From Bostrychus sinensis (Eukaryota > Chordata > Actinopteri > Gobiiformes > Eleotridae): 64,000 bases of DNA. Below the pieces are notes generated by a model. The model had not been told where the DNA came from. It made no database searches and saw only the letters and a program-made list of their open reading frames with translations. The stretch is taken from positions 3,139,114-3,203,113 of the forward strand of contig CM036253.1 in assembly GCA_020698575.1 (NCBI GenBank). The letters run 5' to 3'. This document shows, piece by piece, positions 46,659 to 58,600 of the stretch; position 1 is the first letter of the stretch; every line of letters begins with the position of its first letter. The translations under genes were made by a program, and so were the position numbers.

Positions 46659-49600
46659 CTGCAGGAGACACACAGGACACAAAGGGTTAGAGAGACAGGA
46701 AACAGAACCAGGTCTAAATCAGGTCTAAACCAGGACTAGACCAGGTGTAAATTAGAAGAACCCAATCAGGATTAAACCAGGACTTCAGTTATAAAAGTGT
46801 ACCAATCTTACGTCCTGGTTTAGTCCTGGTTTAGACCTAGTTTAGTCCTGGTTTAGATCTAGTTTAGACCAGGTTTGGAAGTCTTCATAGTCTTCATGAA
46901 CAGTGAGTGTGACGAAGTGTTACATAGCCCCAGAACCACATAAATTCATGCGGTGTGGTAGAGTCTTATGGCTCCATGTTGGGGAATAGAACCCCTGACC
47001 TTTCAACACTAAAGGCAGACACCTGACCCCTTCACTGATGGGTGGGATCCTGAGGTCTTTACGCAGGCGGAGACTTTCTCTGGCTTACCTTCAGGTTCAG
47101 GGGAATGTGTCTGTGCCAAGGGTTGTTCTCAGGTTCAGGGAACTGGGTCAGGTTCAGGGAACTGTGTCAGGTTCAGGGGACTGGGTCGGTGTCAGGTTCA
47201 GGGAACTGGGCCGGTGTCAGGTTCAGGGGACTGGGTCGTTGTCAGGTTCAGGTTCAGGGGACTGGGTTGGTATCAGGTTCAGGGAACTGGGTCGGTCTCA
47301 GGTTCAGGGGACTGGGTCGGTGTCAGGTTCAGGGAACTGGGTCGGTGTCAGGTTCAGGTTCAGGGGACTGGGTCTGTTTCAGGTTCAGGGGACTGGGTCG
47401 GTGTCAGGTTCAGGGGACTGGGTCGTTGTCAGGTTCAGGGGACTGGGTCGGTGTCAGGTTCAGGTTCAGGGGACTGGGTCGGTGTCAGGTTCAGGGGACT
47501 GGGTCGTTGTCAGGTTCAGGGGACTGGGTCGGTGTCAGGTTCAGGGGACTGGGTCGGTGTCAGGTTCAGGGAACTGGGTCGGTGTCAGGTTCAGGTTCAG
47601 GGGACTGGGTCGGTGTCAGGTTCAGGGGACTGGGTCGGTGTCAGGTTCAGGGGACTGGGTCGTTGTCAGGTTCAGGGAACTGGGTCGGTGTCAGGTTCAG
47701 GGGACTGGGTCGGTGTCAGGTTCAGGGGACTGGGTCGGTGTCAGGTTCAGGGGACTGGGTCGGTGTCAGGTTCAGGGGACTGGGTCGGTGTCAGGTTCAG
47801 GGGACTGGGTCGTTGTCAGGTTCAGGTTCAGGGGACTGGGTCGGTGTCAGGTTCAGGGGACTGGGTCGGTGTCAGGTTCAGGGGACTGGGTCGGTGTCAG
47901 GTTCAGGGGACTGGGTCGGTGTCAGGTTCAGGGGACTGGGTCGTTGTCAGGTTCAGGTTCAGGGGACTGGGTCGGTGTCGGGTTCAGGGGACTGGGTCGG
48001 TGTCAGGTTCAGGGGACTGGGTCGGTGTCAGGTTCAGGGGACTGGGTCGTTGTCAGGTTCAGGGGACTGGGTCGGTGTCAGGTTCAGGGGACTGGGTCGG
48101 TGTCAGGTTCAGGGGACTGGGTCGGTGTCAGGTTCAGGGGACTGGGTCGTTGTCAGGTTCAGGTTCAGGGGACTGGGTCGGTGTCGGGTTCAGGGGACTG
48201 GGTCGTTGTCAGGTTCAGGTTCAGGGGACTGGGTCGGTGTCAGGTTCAGGGGACTGGGTCGTTGTCAGGTTCAGGTTCAGGGGACTGGGTCGGTGTCAGG
48301 TTCAGGGGACTGGGTCGGTGTCAGGTTCAGGGGACTGGGTCGGTGTCAGGTTCAGGGGACTGGGTCGTTGTCAGGTTCAGGGGACTGGGTCGGTGTCGGG
48401 TTCAGGGGACTGGGTCGTTGTCAGGTTCAGGTTCAGGGGACTGGGTCGGTGTCAGGTTCAGGGGACTGGGTCGGTGTCAGGTTCAGGTTCAGGGGACTGG
48501 GTTGGTGTCAGGTTCAGGGGACTGGGTCGGTCTCAGGTTCAGGGGACTGGGTCGGTGTCAGGTTCAGGGGACTGGGTCGGTCTCAGGTTCAGGGGACTGG
48601 GTCGGTGTCAGGTTCAGGGGACTGGGTCGGTGTCTGGTTCAGGTTCAGTGAACTGGGTCGGTGTCAGGTTCAGGGGACTGGGTCGGTGTCAGGTTCAGGG
48701 AACTGGGTCGGTGTCAGGTTCAGGGGACTGGGTCGGTGTCAGGTTCAGGGGACTGGGTCGTTGTCAGGTTCAGGTTCAGGGGACTGGGTCGGTGTCAGGT
48801 TCAGGGGACTGGGTCGGTGTCAGGTTCAGGGGACTGGGTCGGTGTCAGGTTCAGGGGACTGGGTCGGTGTCAGGTTCAGGGGACTGGGTCGGTGTCAGGT
48901 TCAGGTTCAGGGGACTGGGTCGGTGTCAGGTTCAGGGGACTGGGTCGGTGTCAGGTTCAGGGGACTGGGTCGGTGTCAGGTTCAGGTTCAGGGGACTGGG
49001 TTGGTGTCAGGTTCAGGTTCAGGGGACTGGGTTGGTGTCAGGTTCAGGGGACTGGGTCGGTGTCAGGTTCAGGGGACTGGGTCGGTGTCAGGTTCAGGGG
49101 ACTGGGTCGGTGTCAGGTTCAGGTTCAGGGGACTGGGTCGGTGTCAGGTTCAGGGGACTGGGTCGTTGTCAGGTTCAGGTTCAGGGGACTGGGTCGGTGT
49201 CAGGTTCAGGGGACTGGGTCGGTGTCAGGTTCAGGGGACTGGGTCGGTGTCAGGTTCAGGGGACTGGGTCGGTGTCAGGTTCAGGGGACTGGGTCGTTGT
49301 CAGGTTCAGGTTCAGGGGACTGGGTCGGTGTCAGGTTCAGGGGACTGGGTCGGTGTCAGGTTCAGGGGACTGGGTCGGTGTCAGGTTCAGGGGACTGGGT
49401 CGTTGTCAGGTTCAGGGGACTGGGTCGGTGTCGGGTTCAGGGGACTGGGTCGTTGTCAGGTTCAGGTTCAGGGGACTGGGTCGGTGTCAGGTTCAGGGGA
49501 CTGGGTCGGTGTCAGGTTCAGGTTCAGGGGACTGGGTTGGTGTCAGGTTCAGGGGACTGGGTCGGTCTCAGGTTCAGGGGACTGGGTCGGTGTCAGGTTC

Positions 49601-52600
49601 AGGGGACTGGGTCGGTCTCAGGTTCAGGGGACTGGGTCGGTGTCAGGTTCAGGGGACTGGGTCGGTGTCTGGTTCAGGTTCAGTGAACTGGGTCGGTGTC
49701 AGGTTCAGGGGACTGGGTCGGTGTCAGGTTCAGGGGACTGGGTCGGTGTCAGGTTCAGGGGACTGGGTCGGTGTCAGGTTTAGGTTCAGGGGACTGGGTC
49801 GGTGTCAGGTTCAGGGGACTGGGTCGTTGTCAGGTTCAGGTTCAGGGGACTGGGTCGGTGTCAGGTTCAGGGGACTGGGTCGGTGTCAGGTTCAGGGGAC
49901 TGGGTCGGTGTCAGGTTCAGGTTCAGGGGACTGGGTCGGTGTCAGGTTCAGGTTCAGGGGACTGGGTCGGTGTCAGGTTCAGGGGACTGGGTCGGTGTCA
50001 GGTTCAGGTTCAGGGGACTGGGTCGGTGTCAGGTTCAGGGGACTGGGTCGGTGTCAGGTTCAGGGGACTGGGTCGGTGTCAGGTTCAGGTTCAGGGGACT
50101 GGGTTGGTGTCAGGTTCAGGTTCAGGGGACTGGGTCGGTGTCAGGTTCAGGTTCAGGGGACTGGGTCGGTGTCAGGTTCAGGGGACTGGGTCGGTGTCAG
50201 GTTCAGGTTCAGGGGACTGGGTCGGTGTCAGGTTCAGGTTCAGGGGACTGGGTCGGTGTCAGGTTCAGGGGACTGGGTCGGTGTCAGGTTCAGGGGACTG
50301 GGTCGATGTCAGGTTCAGGGGACTGGGTCGGTGTCAGGTTCAGGGGACTGGGTCGGTGTCAGGTTCAGGGGACTGGGTCGGTGTCAGGTTCAGGTTCAGG
50401 GGACTGGGTCGGTGTCAGGTTCAGGGGACTGGGTCGGTGTCAGGTTCAGGTTCAGGGGACTGGGTTGGTGTCAGGTTCAGGTTCAGGGGACTGGGTCGGT
50501 GTCAGGTTCAGGTTCAGGGGACTGGGTCGGTGTCAGGTTCAGGGGACTGTAACCTGGGTCGGGTTTATACCTTGCGGGCCTGGCTCTGATATTTGACGGC
50601 CTTCTTGGTGTCGGACACGGCTCGCTCCACGTAGTCGACGGAGTGCTCCACGTTGTACTCAATTCTGTCGATCATCTCTCCCTGAAAGAGAGGTCACGCA
50701 GGTCAGGGCTGACCCCGCCCACTCTGACAGGTGAGACTCAGGTGCGCCCCCTACCTGGCTCTCCACCAGCATGGCCATGTCCACGAACATGTCGTGCAGC
50801 TCGCGGATGCTGTTTTCCAGTTTGATGATCTCAGTGTGCCGGGTCTCGATCTCGTTCAGCGCCTGCTTGGTCATCTGCGAGTCCATCTTAATCTGAGGAG
50901 AACACGCGCAGTCAGTCAGGTCAGGCGGGGTCAGTCAGGTCAGGCGAGGTCAGTCAGGTCAGGCGAGGTCAGGCGGGGTCAGTCAGGTCAGGTGGGGTCA
51001 GTCAGGTCAGGCGGGGTCAGTCAGGTCAGGCGGGGTCAGTCAGGTCAAGTGGGGTCAGTCAGGTCAGGAGGGTCAGTCAGGTCAGGCGGGGTCAGTCAGG
51101 TCAGGTGAGGTCAGTCAGGTCAGGCGAGGTCAGGTCAGGCGAGGTCAGGTCAGGCGGGGTCAGTCAGGTCAGGCGGGGTCAGTCAGGTCAGGCGAGGTCA
51201 GGTCAGGTGGGGTCAGTCAGGTCAGGCGGGGTCAGTCAGGTCAGGCGGGGTCAGTCAGGTCAGGCGAGGTCAGTCAGGTCAGGCGGGGTCAGTCAGTTCA
51301 GGCGGTGTCAGTCAGGTCAGGCGGGGTCAGTCAGGTCAGGCGAGGTCAGTCAGGTCAGGCGGGGTCAGTCAGGTCAGGCGGGGTCAGTCAGGTCAGGCGA
51401 GGTCAGTCAGGTCAGGCGAGGTCAGTCAGGTCAGGCGGGGTCAGTCAGGTCAGGCGGGGTCAGTCAGGTCAGGTGTGGTCAGTCAGGTCAGGCGGGGTCA
51501 GTCAGGTCAGGTGGGGTCAGTCAGGTCAGGCGGGGTCAGTCAGGTCAGGTGTGGTCAGTCAGGTCAGGTGGGGTCAGTCAGGTCAGGTCACTTCTACACC
51601 TGCTGAAGTCTACACCTGCTGAAACCTACACCTGCTGAAGCCTACACCTGCTGAAGTCTACACCTGCTGAAGCCTACACCTGCTGAAGCCTACACCTGCT
51701 GAAGTCTACACCTGCTGAAGCTTACACCTGCTGAAGCTTACACCTGCTGAAGCTTACACCTGCTGAAGCCTACACCTGCTGAAGCCTACACCTGCTGAAG
51801 CCTACACCTGCTGAAGTCTACACCTGCTGAAGCTTACACCTGCTGAAGCTTACACCTGCTGAAGCTTACACCTGCTGAAGCCTACACCTGCTGAAGTCTA
51901 CACCTGCTGAAACCTACACCTGCTGAAGTCTACACCTGCTGAAGCCTACACCTGCTGAAGCCTACACCTGCTGAAGCCTACACCTGCTGAAACCTACACC
52001 TGCTGAAGTCTACACCTGCTGAAACCTACACCTGCTGAAGCCTACACCTGCTGAAGTCTACACCTGCTGAAGTCTACACCTGCTGAAACCTACACCTGCT
52101 GAAGTCTACACCTGCTGAAGCCTACACCTGCTGAAGTCTACACCTGCTGAAACCTACACCTGCTGAAGCCTACACCTGCTGAAACCTACACCTGCTGAAG
52201 TCTACACCTGCTGAAACCTACACCTGCTGAAGCCTACACCTGCTGAAGCCTACACCTGCTGAAACCTACACCTGCTGAAGTCTACACCTGCTGAAGTCTA
52301 CACCTGCTGAAGCCTACACCTGCTGAAACCTACACCTGCTGAAACCTACACCTGCTGAAGTCTACACCTGCTGAAACCTACACCTGCTGAAGTCTACACC
52401 TGCTGAAACCTACACCTGCTGAAGCCTACACCTGCTGAAGCCTACACCTGCTGAAACCTACACCTGCTGAAGTCTACACCTGCTGAAACCTACACCTGCT
52501 GAAACCTACACCTGCTGAAGTCTACACCTGCTGAAACCTACACCTGCTGAAACCTACACCTGCTGAAGTCTACACCTGCTGAAGCCTACACCTGCTGAAG

Positions 52601-55600
52601 TCTACACCTGCTGAAGCCTACACCTGCTGAAGCCTACACCTGCTGAAACCTACACCTGCTGAAACCTACACCTGCTGAAGTCTACACCTGCTGAAGCCTA
52701 CACCTGCTGAAACCTACACCTGCTGAAGTCTACACCTGCTGAAGCTTACACCTGCTGAAGCTTACACCTGCTGAAGCTTACACCTGCTGAAGCCTACACC
52801 TGCTGAAGCCTACACCTGCTGAAGCCTACACCTGCTGAAGTCTACACCTGCTGAAGCTTACACCTGCTGAAGCTTACACCTGCTGAAGCTTACACCTGCT
52901 GAAGCCTACACCTGCTGAAGCCTACACCTGCTGAAGTCTACACCTGCTGAAGCCTACACCTGCTGAAGCTTACACCTGCTGAAGCTTACACCTGCTGAAG
53001 CCTACACCTGCTGAAGCCTACACCTGCTGAAGCCTACACCTGCTGAAGCCTACACCTGCTGAAACCTACACCTGCTGAAACCTACACCTGCTGAAGTCTA
53101 CACCTGCTGAAGCCTACACCTGCTGAAGCCTACACCTGCTGAAGCCTACACCTGCTGAAGCCTACACCTGCTGAAACCTACACCTGCTGAAACCTACACC
53201 TGCTGAAGTCTACACCTGCTGAAACCTACACCTGCTGAAGTCTACACCTGCTGAAGCCTACACCTGCTGAAGCCTACACCTGCTGAAGCCTACACCTGCT
53301 GAAACCTACACCTGCTGAAGCCTACACCTGCTGAAACCTACACCTGCTGAAGCCTACACCTGCTGAAGTCTACACCTGCTGAAGTCTACACCTGCTGAAA
53401 CCTACACCTGCTGAAGTCTACACCTGCTGAAACCTACACCTGCTGAAGCCTACACCTGCTGAAACCTACACCTGCTGAAGTCTACACCTGCTGAAACCTA
53501 CACCTGCTGAAGCCTACACCTGCTGAAGCCTACACCTGCTGAAACCTACACCTGCTGAAGTCTACACCTGCTGAAGTCTACACCTGCTGAAGCCTACACC
53601 TGCTGAAACCTACACCTGCTGAAACCTACACCTGCTGAAGTCTACACCTGCTGAAACCTACACCTGCTGAAGTCTACACCTGCTGAAACCTACACCTGCT
53701 GAAGCCTACACCTGCTGAAGCCTACACCTGCTGAAACCTACACCTGCTGAAGTCTACACCTGCTGAAACCTACACCTGCTGAAACCTACACCTGCTGAAG
53801 TCTACACCTGCTGAAACCTACACCTGCTGAAACCTACACCTGCTGAAGTCTACACCTGCTGAAGCCTACACCTGCTGAAGTCTACACCTGCTGAAGCCTA
53901 CACCTGCTGAAGCCTACACCTGCTGAAACCTACACCTGCTGAAACCTACACCTGCTGAAGTCTACACCTGCTGAAGCCTACACCTGCTGAAACCTACACC
54001 TGCTGAAGCCTACACCTGCTGAAGCCTACACCTGCTGAAACCTACACCTGCTGAAACCTACACCTGCTGAAACCTACACCTGCTGAAGCCTACACCTGCT
54101 GAAACCTACACCTGCTGAAGCTTACACCTGCTGAAGTCTACACCTGCTGAAGCCTACACCTGCTGAAACCTACACCTGCTGAAGTCTACACCTGCTGAAA
54201 CCTACACCTGCTGAAGTCTACACCTGCTGAAACCTACACCTGCTGAAGTCTACACCTGCTGAAGCCTACACCTGCTGAAGTCTACACCTGCTGAAGCCTA
54301 CACCTGCTGAAACCTACACCTGCTGAAGCCTACACCTGCTGAAGCCTACACCTGCTGAAGTCTACACCTGCTGAAGTCTACACCTGCTGAAACCTACACC
54401 TGCTGAAGTCTACACCTGCTGAAACCTACACCTGCTGAAACCTACACCTGCTGAAACCTACACCTGCTGAAGTCTACACCTGCTGAAGCCTACACCTGCT
54501 GAAGTCTACACCTGCTGAAGCCTACACCTGCTGAAACCTACACCTGCTGAAGCCTACACCTGCTGAAGTCTACACCTGCTGAAACCTACACCTGCTGAAG
54601 TCTACACCTGCTGAAGTCTACACCTGCTGAAGCCTACACCTGCTGAAACCTACACCTGCTGAAGTCTACACCTGCTGAAGCCTACACCTGCTGAAGCCTA
54701 CACCTGCTGAAACCTACACCTGCTGAAACCTACACCTGCTGAAGCCTACACCTGCTGAAGCCTACACCTGCTGAAGTCTACACCTGCTGAAGCCTACACC
54801 TGCTGAAACCTACACCTGCTGAAGTCTACACCTGCTGAAGTCTACACCTGCTGAAGTCTACACCTGCTGAAGTCTACACCTGCTGAAGTCTACACCTGCT
54901 GAAGTCTACACCTGCTGAAGTCTACACCTGCTGAAGCCTACACCTGCTGAGGTCTACACCTGCTGAAGCCTACACCTGCTGAAGTCTACACCTGCTGAAG
55001 TCTACACCTGCTGAAGTCTACACCTGCTGAAACCTACACCTGCTGAAACCTACACCTGCTGAAGCCTACACCTGCTGAAGTCTACACCTGCTGAAGTCTA
55101 CACCTGCTGAAGCCTACACCTGCTGAAGTCTACACCTGCTGAAACCTACACCTGCTGAAGCCTACACCTGCTGAAGTCTACACCTGCTGAAGTCTACACC
55201 TGCTGAAGTCTACACCTGCTGAAACCTACACCTGCTGAAGCTTTAAAGGGCTCCTGGTGCACCTCCTTCTGCCGTAGATCTCCTCCTCTGCTCCTGGAGA
55301 TCCTCCTCGTCTCCTCCCACACCAGAGCCCAGGCTCTGGGGGAGACGTCCTGCCCTGGACCCTGCCCTGGACCTGTCCTCGCAGGACCTCCCTCCTCAGC
55401 CGCGCCCGAACGCAGCGCTGGGTCACATGACACGAGGCTCCGGTCACATGACCCTGACGTCAGCGTCCAACCACAGCCGGGCTTTTACTCTGAAGGAGCC
55501 TGGGGTAAAACAAAGTACCTCCTGCTTCAGAATAAGAGCCCCAGAGTTTATTCTGTTTAACCTGTTTCCTGTTCTGATCACGTGACCCGGGGCCATTTCC

Positions 55601-58600
55601 TGTTCTGATCACGTGACCCGGGGCCATTTCCTGCTCTGATCACGTGACCCGGGGCCATTTCCTGTTCTGATCACGTGACCCGGGGCCGTTTCCTGCTCTG
55701 ATCACGTGACCCGAGGACCACGTGACCCGGGGCCGTTTCCTGTTCTGATCACGTGACCCGGGGCCGTTTCCTGCTCTGATCACGTGACCCGAGGACCACG
55801 TGACCCGGGGGCCGTTTCCTGCTCTGATCACGTGACCCGGGGCCGTTTCCTGTTCTGATCACGTGACCCGGGGCCGTTTCCTGCTCTGATCACGTGACCC
55901 GAGGACCACGTGACCCGGGGGCCGTTTCCTGCTCTGATCACGTGACCCGGGGCCGTTTCCTGTTCTGATCACGTGACCCGGGGCCGTTTCCTGCTCTGAT
56001 CACGTGACCCGGGGCCGTTTCCTGCTCTGATCACGTGACCCGGGGTCCGTTTCTTGCTCTGATCACGTGACCCGGGGGCCACGTGACCCGGGGCCATTTC
56101 CTGCTTTGATCACGTGACCCGGGGCCATTTCCTGCTCTGATCACATGACCCGGGGGCCACGTGACCCGGGGCTGTTTCCTGCTCTGATCACGTGACCCGG
56201 GGCCGTTTCCTGCTCTGATCACGTGACCCGGGGCCGTTTCCTGCTCTGATCACGTGACCCGGGGCTGTTTCCTGCTCTGATCACGTGACCCCGGGCCATT
56301 TCCTGCTCTGATCACGTGACCTGGGGGCCACGTGACCTGGGGGCCACGTGACCCGGGGCCGTTTTCACCTGATGTTTCATCGCACCTCGACTCCGTTTGT
56401 CTCTCAGCGCCGGCCTCACTCAGTAAAGACCTGGACCAATGGGAATGTGGTCTGTGACAGAGCATTTACCCCAGAACTAGAGGATCCCATGTCTGGTTGA
56501 GCGTTTGTTCTGGCAGACCGCGGTGACCCTCGGCCGTTCTGAGGTCTTTACTGAGCGCGTGCGAGCGGCTGAGCGAGGTCACAGGGGTCAGGGGTCAAAG
56601 GGGGAGGTGCAGTGCTTACATCATCGGTGAAGATGGCCAGCTTCCCGCTCTCCAACATGTCCTCCAGCTCCTCGTTGGTGGTGGTTCTGCCGGCTGCGGG
56701 GAACAGAGAGGAGCAGGGTTAGAGTCGCAGCGGTGGAACCATAACCACATCGCTACCAAGCACTTTGTATCCAACCGTTTTCTACCAAGAGTACATCGAT
56801 ATCAGTAAATAAATTATATAAATATAATATCAGAAAACTGTTATAGCTTTTCTTTGCTGCTGGACAAAACTGGCCACGATGCTAGATTTGAGAATAAACT
56901 TTTATGATTTTTGGTAAAAAGCTGCTGCATCGATCATCGATGTTAATGAATCATTCTGTAATCCATACGTCCTGTGTCCCCGGGAGGACAGAAGTGTCCT
57001 GTGTCCCCGGGAGGACAGAAGTGTCCTGTGTCCCACTGAGGACAGAAGTGTCCTGTGTCCCAGGGAGGACAGAAGTGTCCTGTGTCCCCGGGAGGACAGA
57101 GGTGTCCTGTGTCCCCGGGAGGACAGAAGTGTCCTGTGTCCCCGGGAGGACAGAAGTGTCCTGTGTCCCAGGGAGGACAGAAGTGTCCTGTGTCCCACTG
57201 AGGACAGAAGTGTCCTGTGTCCCCGGGAGGACAGAGGTGTCCTGTGTCCCCGGGAGGACAGAAGTGTCCTGTGTCCCCGGGAGGACAGAAGTGTCCTGTG
57301 TCCCCGGGAGGACAGAAGTGTCCTGTGTCCCCGGGAGGACAGAGGTGTCCTGTGTCCCAGGGAGGACAGAAGTGTCCTGTGTCCCCGGGAGGACAGAAGT
57401 GTCCTGTGTCCCCGGGAGGACAGAGGTGTCCTGTGTCCCAGGGAGGACAGAAGTGTCCTGTGTCCCCGGGAGGACAGAGGTGTCCTGTGTCCCAGGGAGG
57501 ACAGAAGTGTCCTGTGTCCCCGGGAGGACAGAAGTGTCCTGTGTCCCCGGGAGGACAGAGGTGTCCTGTGTCCCAGGGAGGACAGAAGTGTCCTGTGTCC
57601 CCGGGAGGACAGAAGTGTCCTGTGTCCCCGGGAGGACAGAGGTGTCCTGTGTCCCAGGGAGGACAGAAGTGTCCTGTGTCCCCGGGAGGACAGAAGTGTC
57701 CTGTGTCCCCGGGAGGACAGAAGTGTCCTGTGTCCCCGGGAGGACAGAGGTGTCCTGTGTCCCAGGGAGGACAGAAGTGTCCTGTGTCCCCGGGAGGACA
57801 GAAGTGTCCTGTGTCCCCGGGAGGACAGAAGTGTCCTGTGTCCCCGGGAGGACAGAAGTGTCCTGTGTCCCACTGAGGACAGAAGTGTCCTGTGTCCCAG
57901 GGAGGACAGAAGTGTCCTGTGTCCCACTGAGGACAGAAGTGTCCTGTGTCCCAGGGAGGACAGAAGTGTCCTGTGTCCCACTGAGGACAGAAGTGTCCTG
58001 TGTCCCAGTGAGGACAGAAGTGTCCTGTGTCCCCGGGAGGACAGAAGTGTCCTGTGTCCCAGGGAGGACAGAAGTGTCCTGTGTCCCAGGGAGGACAGAA
58101 GTGTCCTGTGTCCCCGGGAGGACAGAAGTGTCCTGTGTCCCACTGAGGACAGAAGTGTCCTGTGTCCCAGGGAGGACAGAAGTGTCCTGTGTCCCACTGA
58201 GGACAGAAGTGTCCTGTGTCCTACTGAGGACAGAAGTGTCCTGTGTCCCCGGGAGGACAGAAGTGTCCTGTGTCCCAGTGAGGACAGAAGTGTCCTGTGT
58301 CCCCGGGAGGACAGAAGTGTCCTGTGTCCCAGGGAGGACAGAAGTGTCCTGTGTCCCAGGGAGGACAGAAGTGTCCTGTGTCCCCGGGAGGACAGAAGTG
58401 TCCTGTGTCCCAGGGAGGACAGAAGTGTCCTGTGTCCCACTGAGGACAGAAGTGTCCTGTGTCCCCGGGAGGACAGAAGTGTCCTGTGTCCCAGGGAGGA
58501 CAGAAGTGTCCTGTGTCCCAGGGAGGACAGAAGTGTCCTGTGTCCCCGGGAGGACAGAAGTGTCCTGTGTCCCACTGAGGACAGAAGTGTCCTGTGTCCC

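Noticed and set aside
47091..50549. G-quadruplex array in the 25-bp repeat
   Set aside because: Each unit has one GGGG and one GGG but only GG pairs beyond; three-layer quadruplexes would need several units with long loops.
47038..50596. Open frames of up to 1,112 codons (SGSGDWVGVRFRGLGRCQVQ-type repeats)
   Set aside because: They come from the 25/31-bp array, overlap each other in all three + frames, and are antisense to stx1b in its intron.
51591..55240. CRISPR-like array of regular repeats
   Set aside because: No unique spacers: the sequence between constant cores is only 3-4 variable bases, and the genome is eukaryotic.
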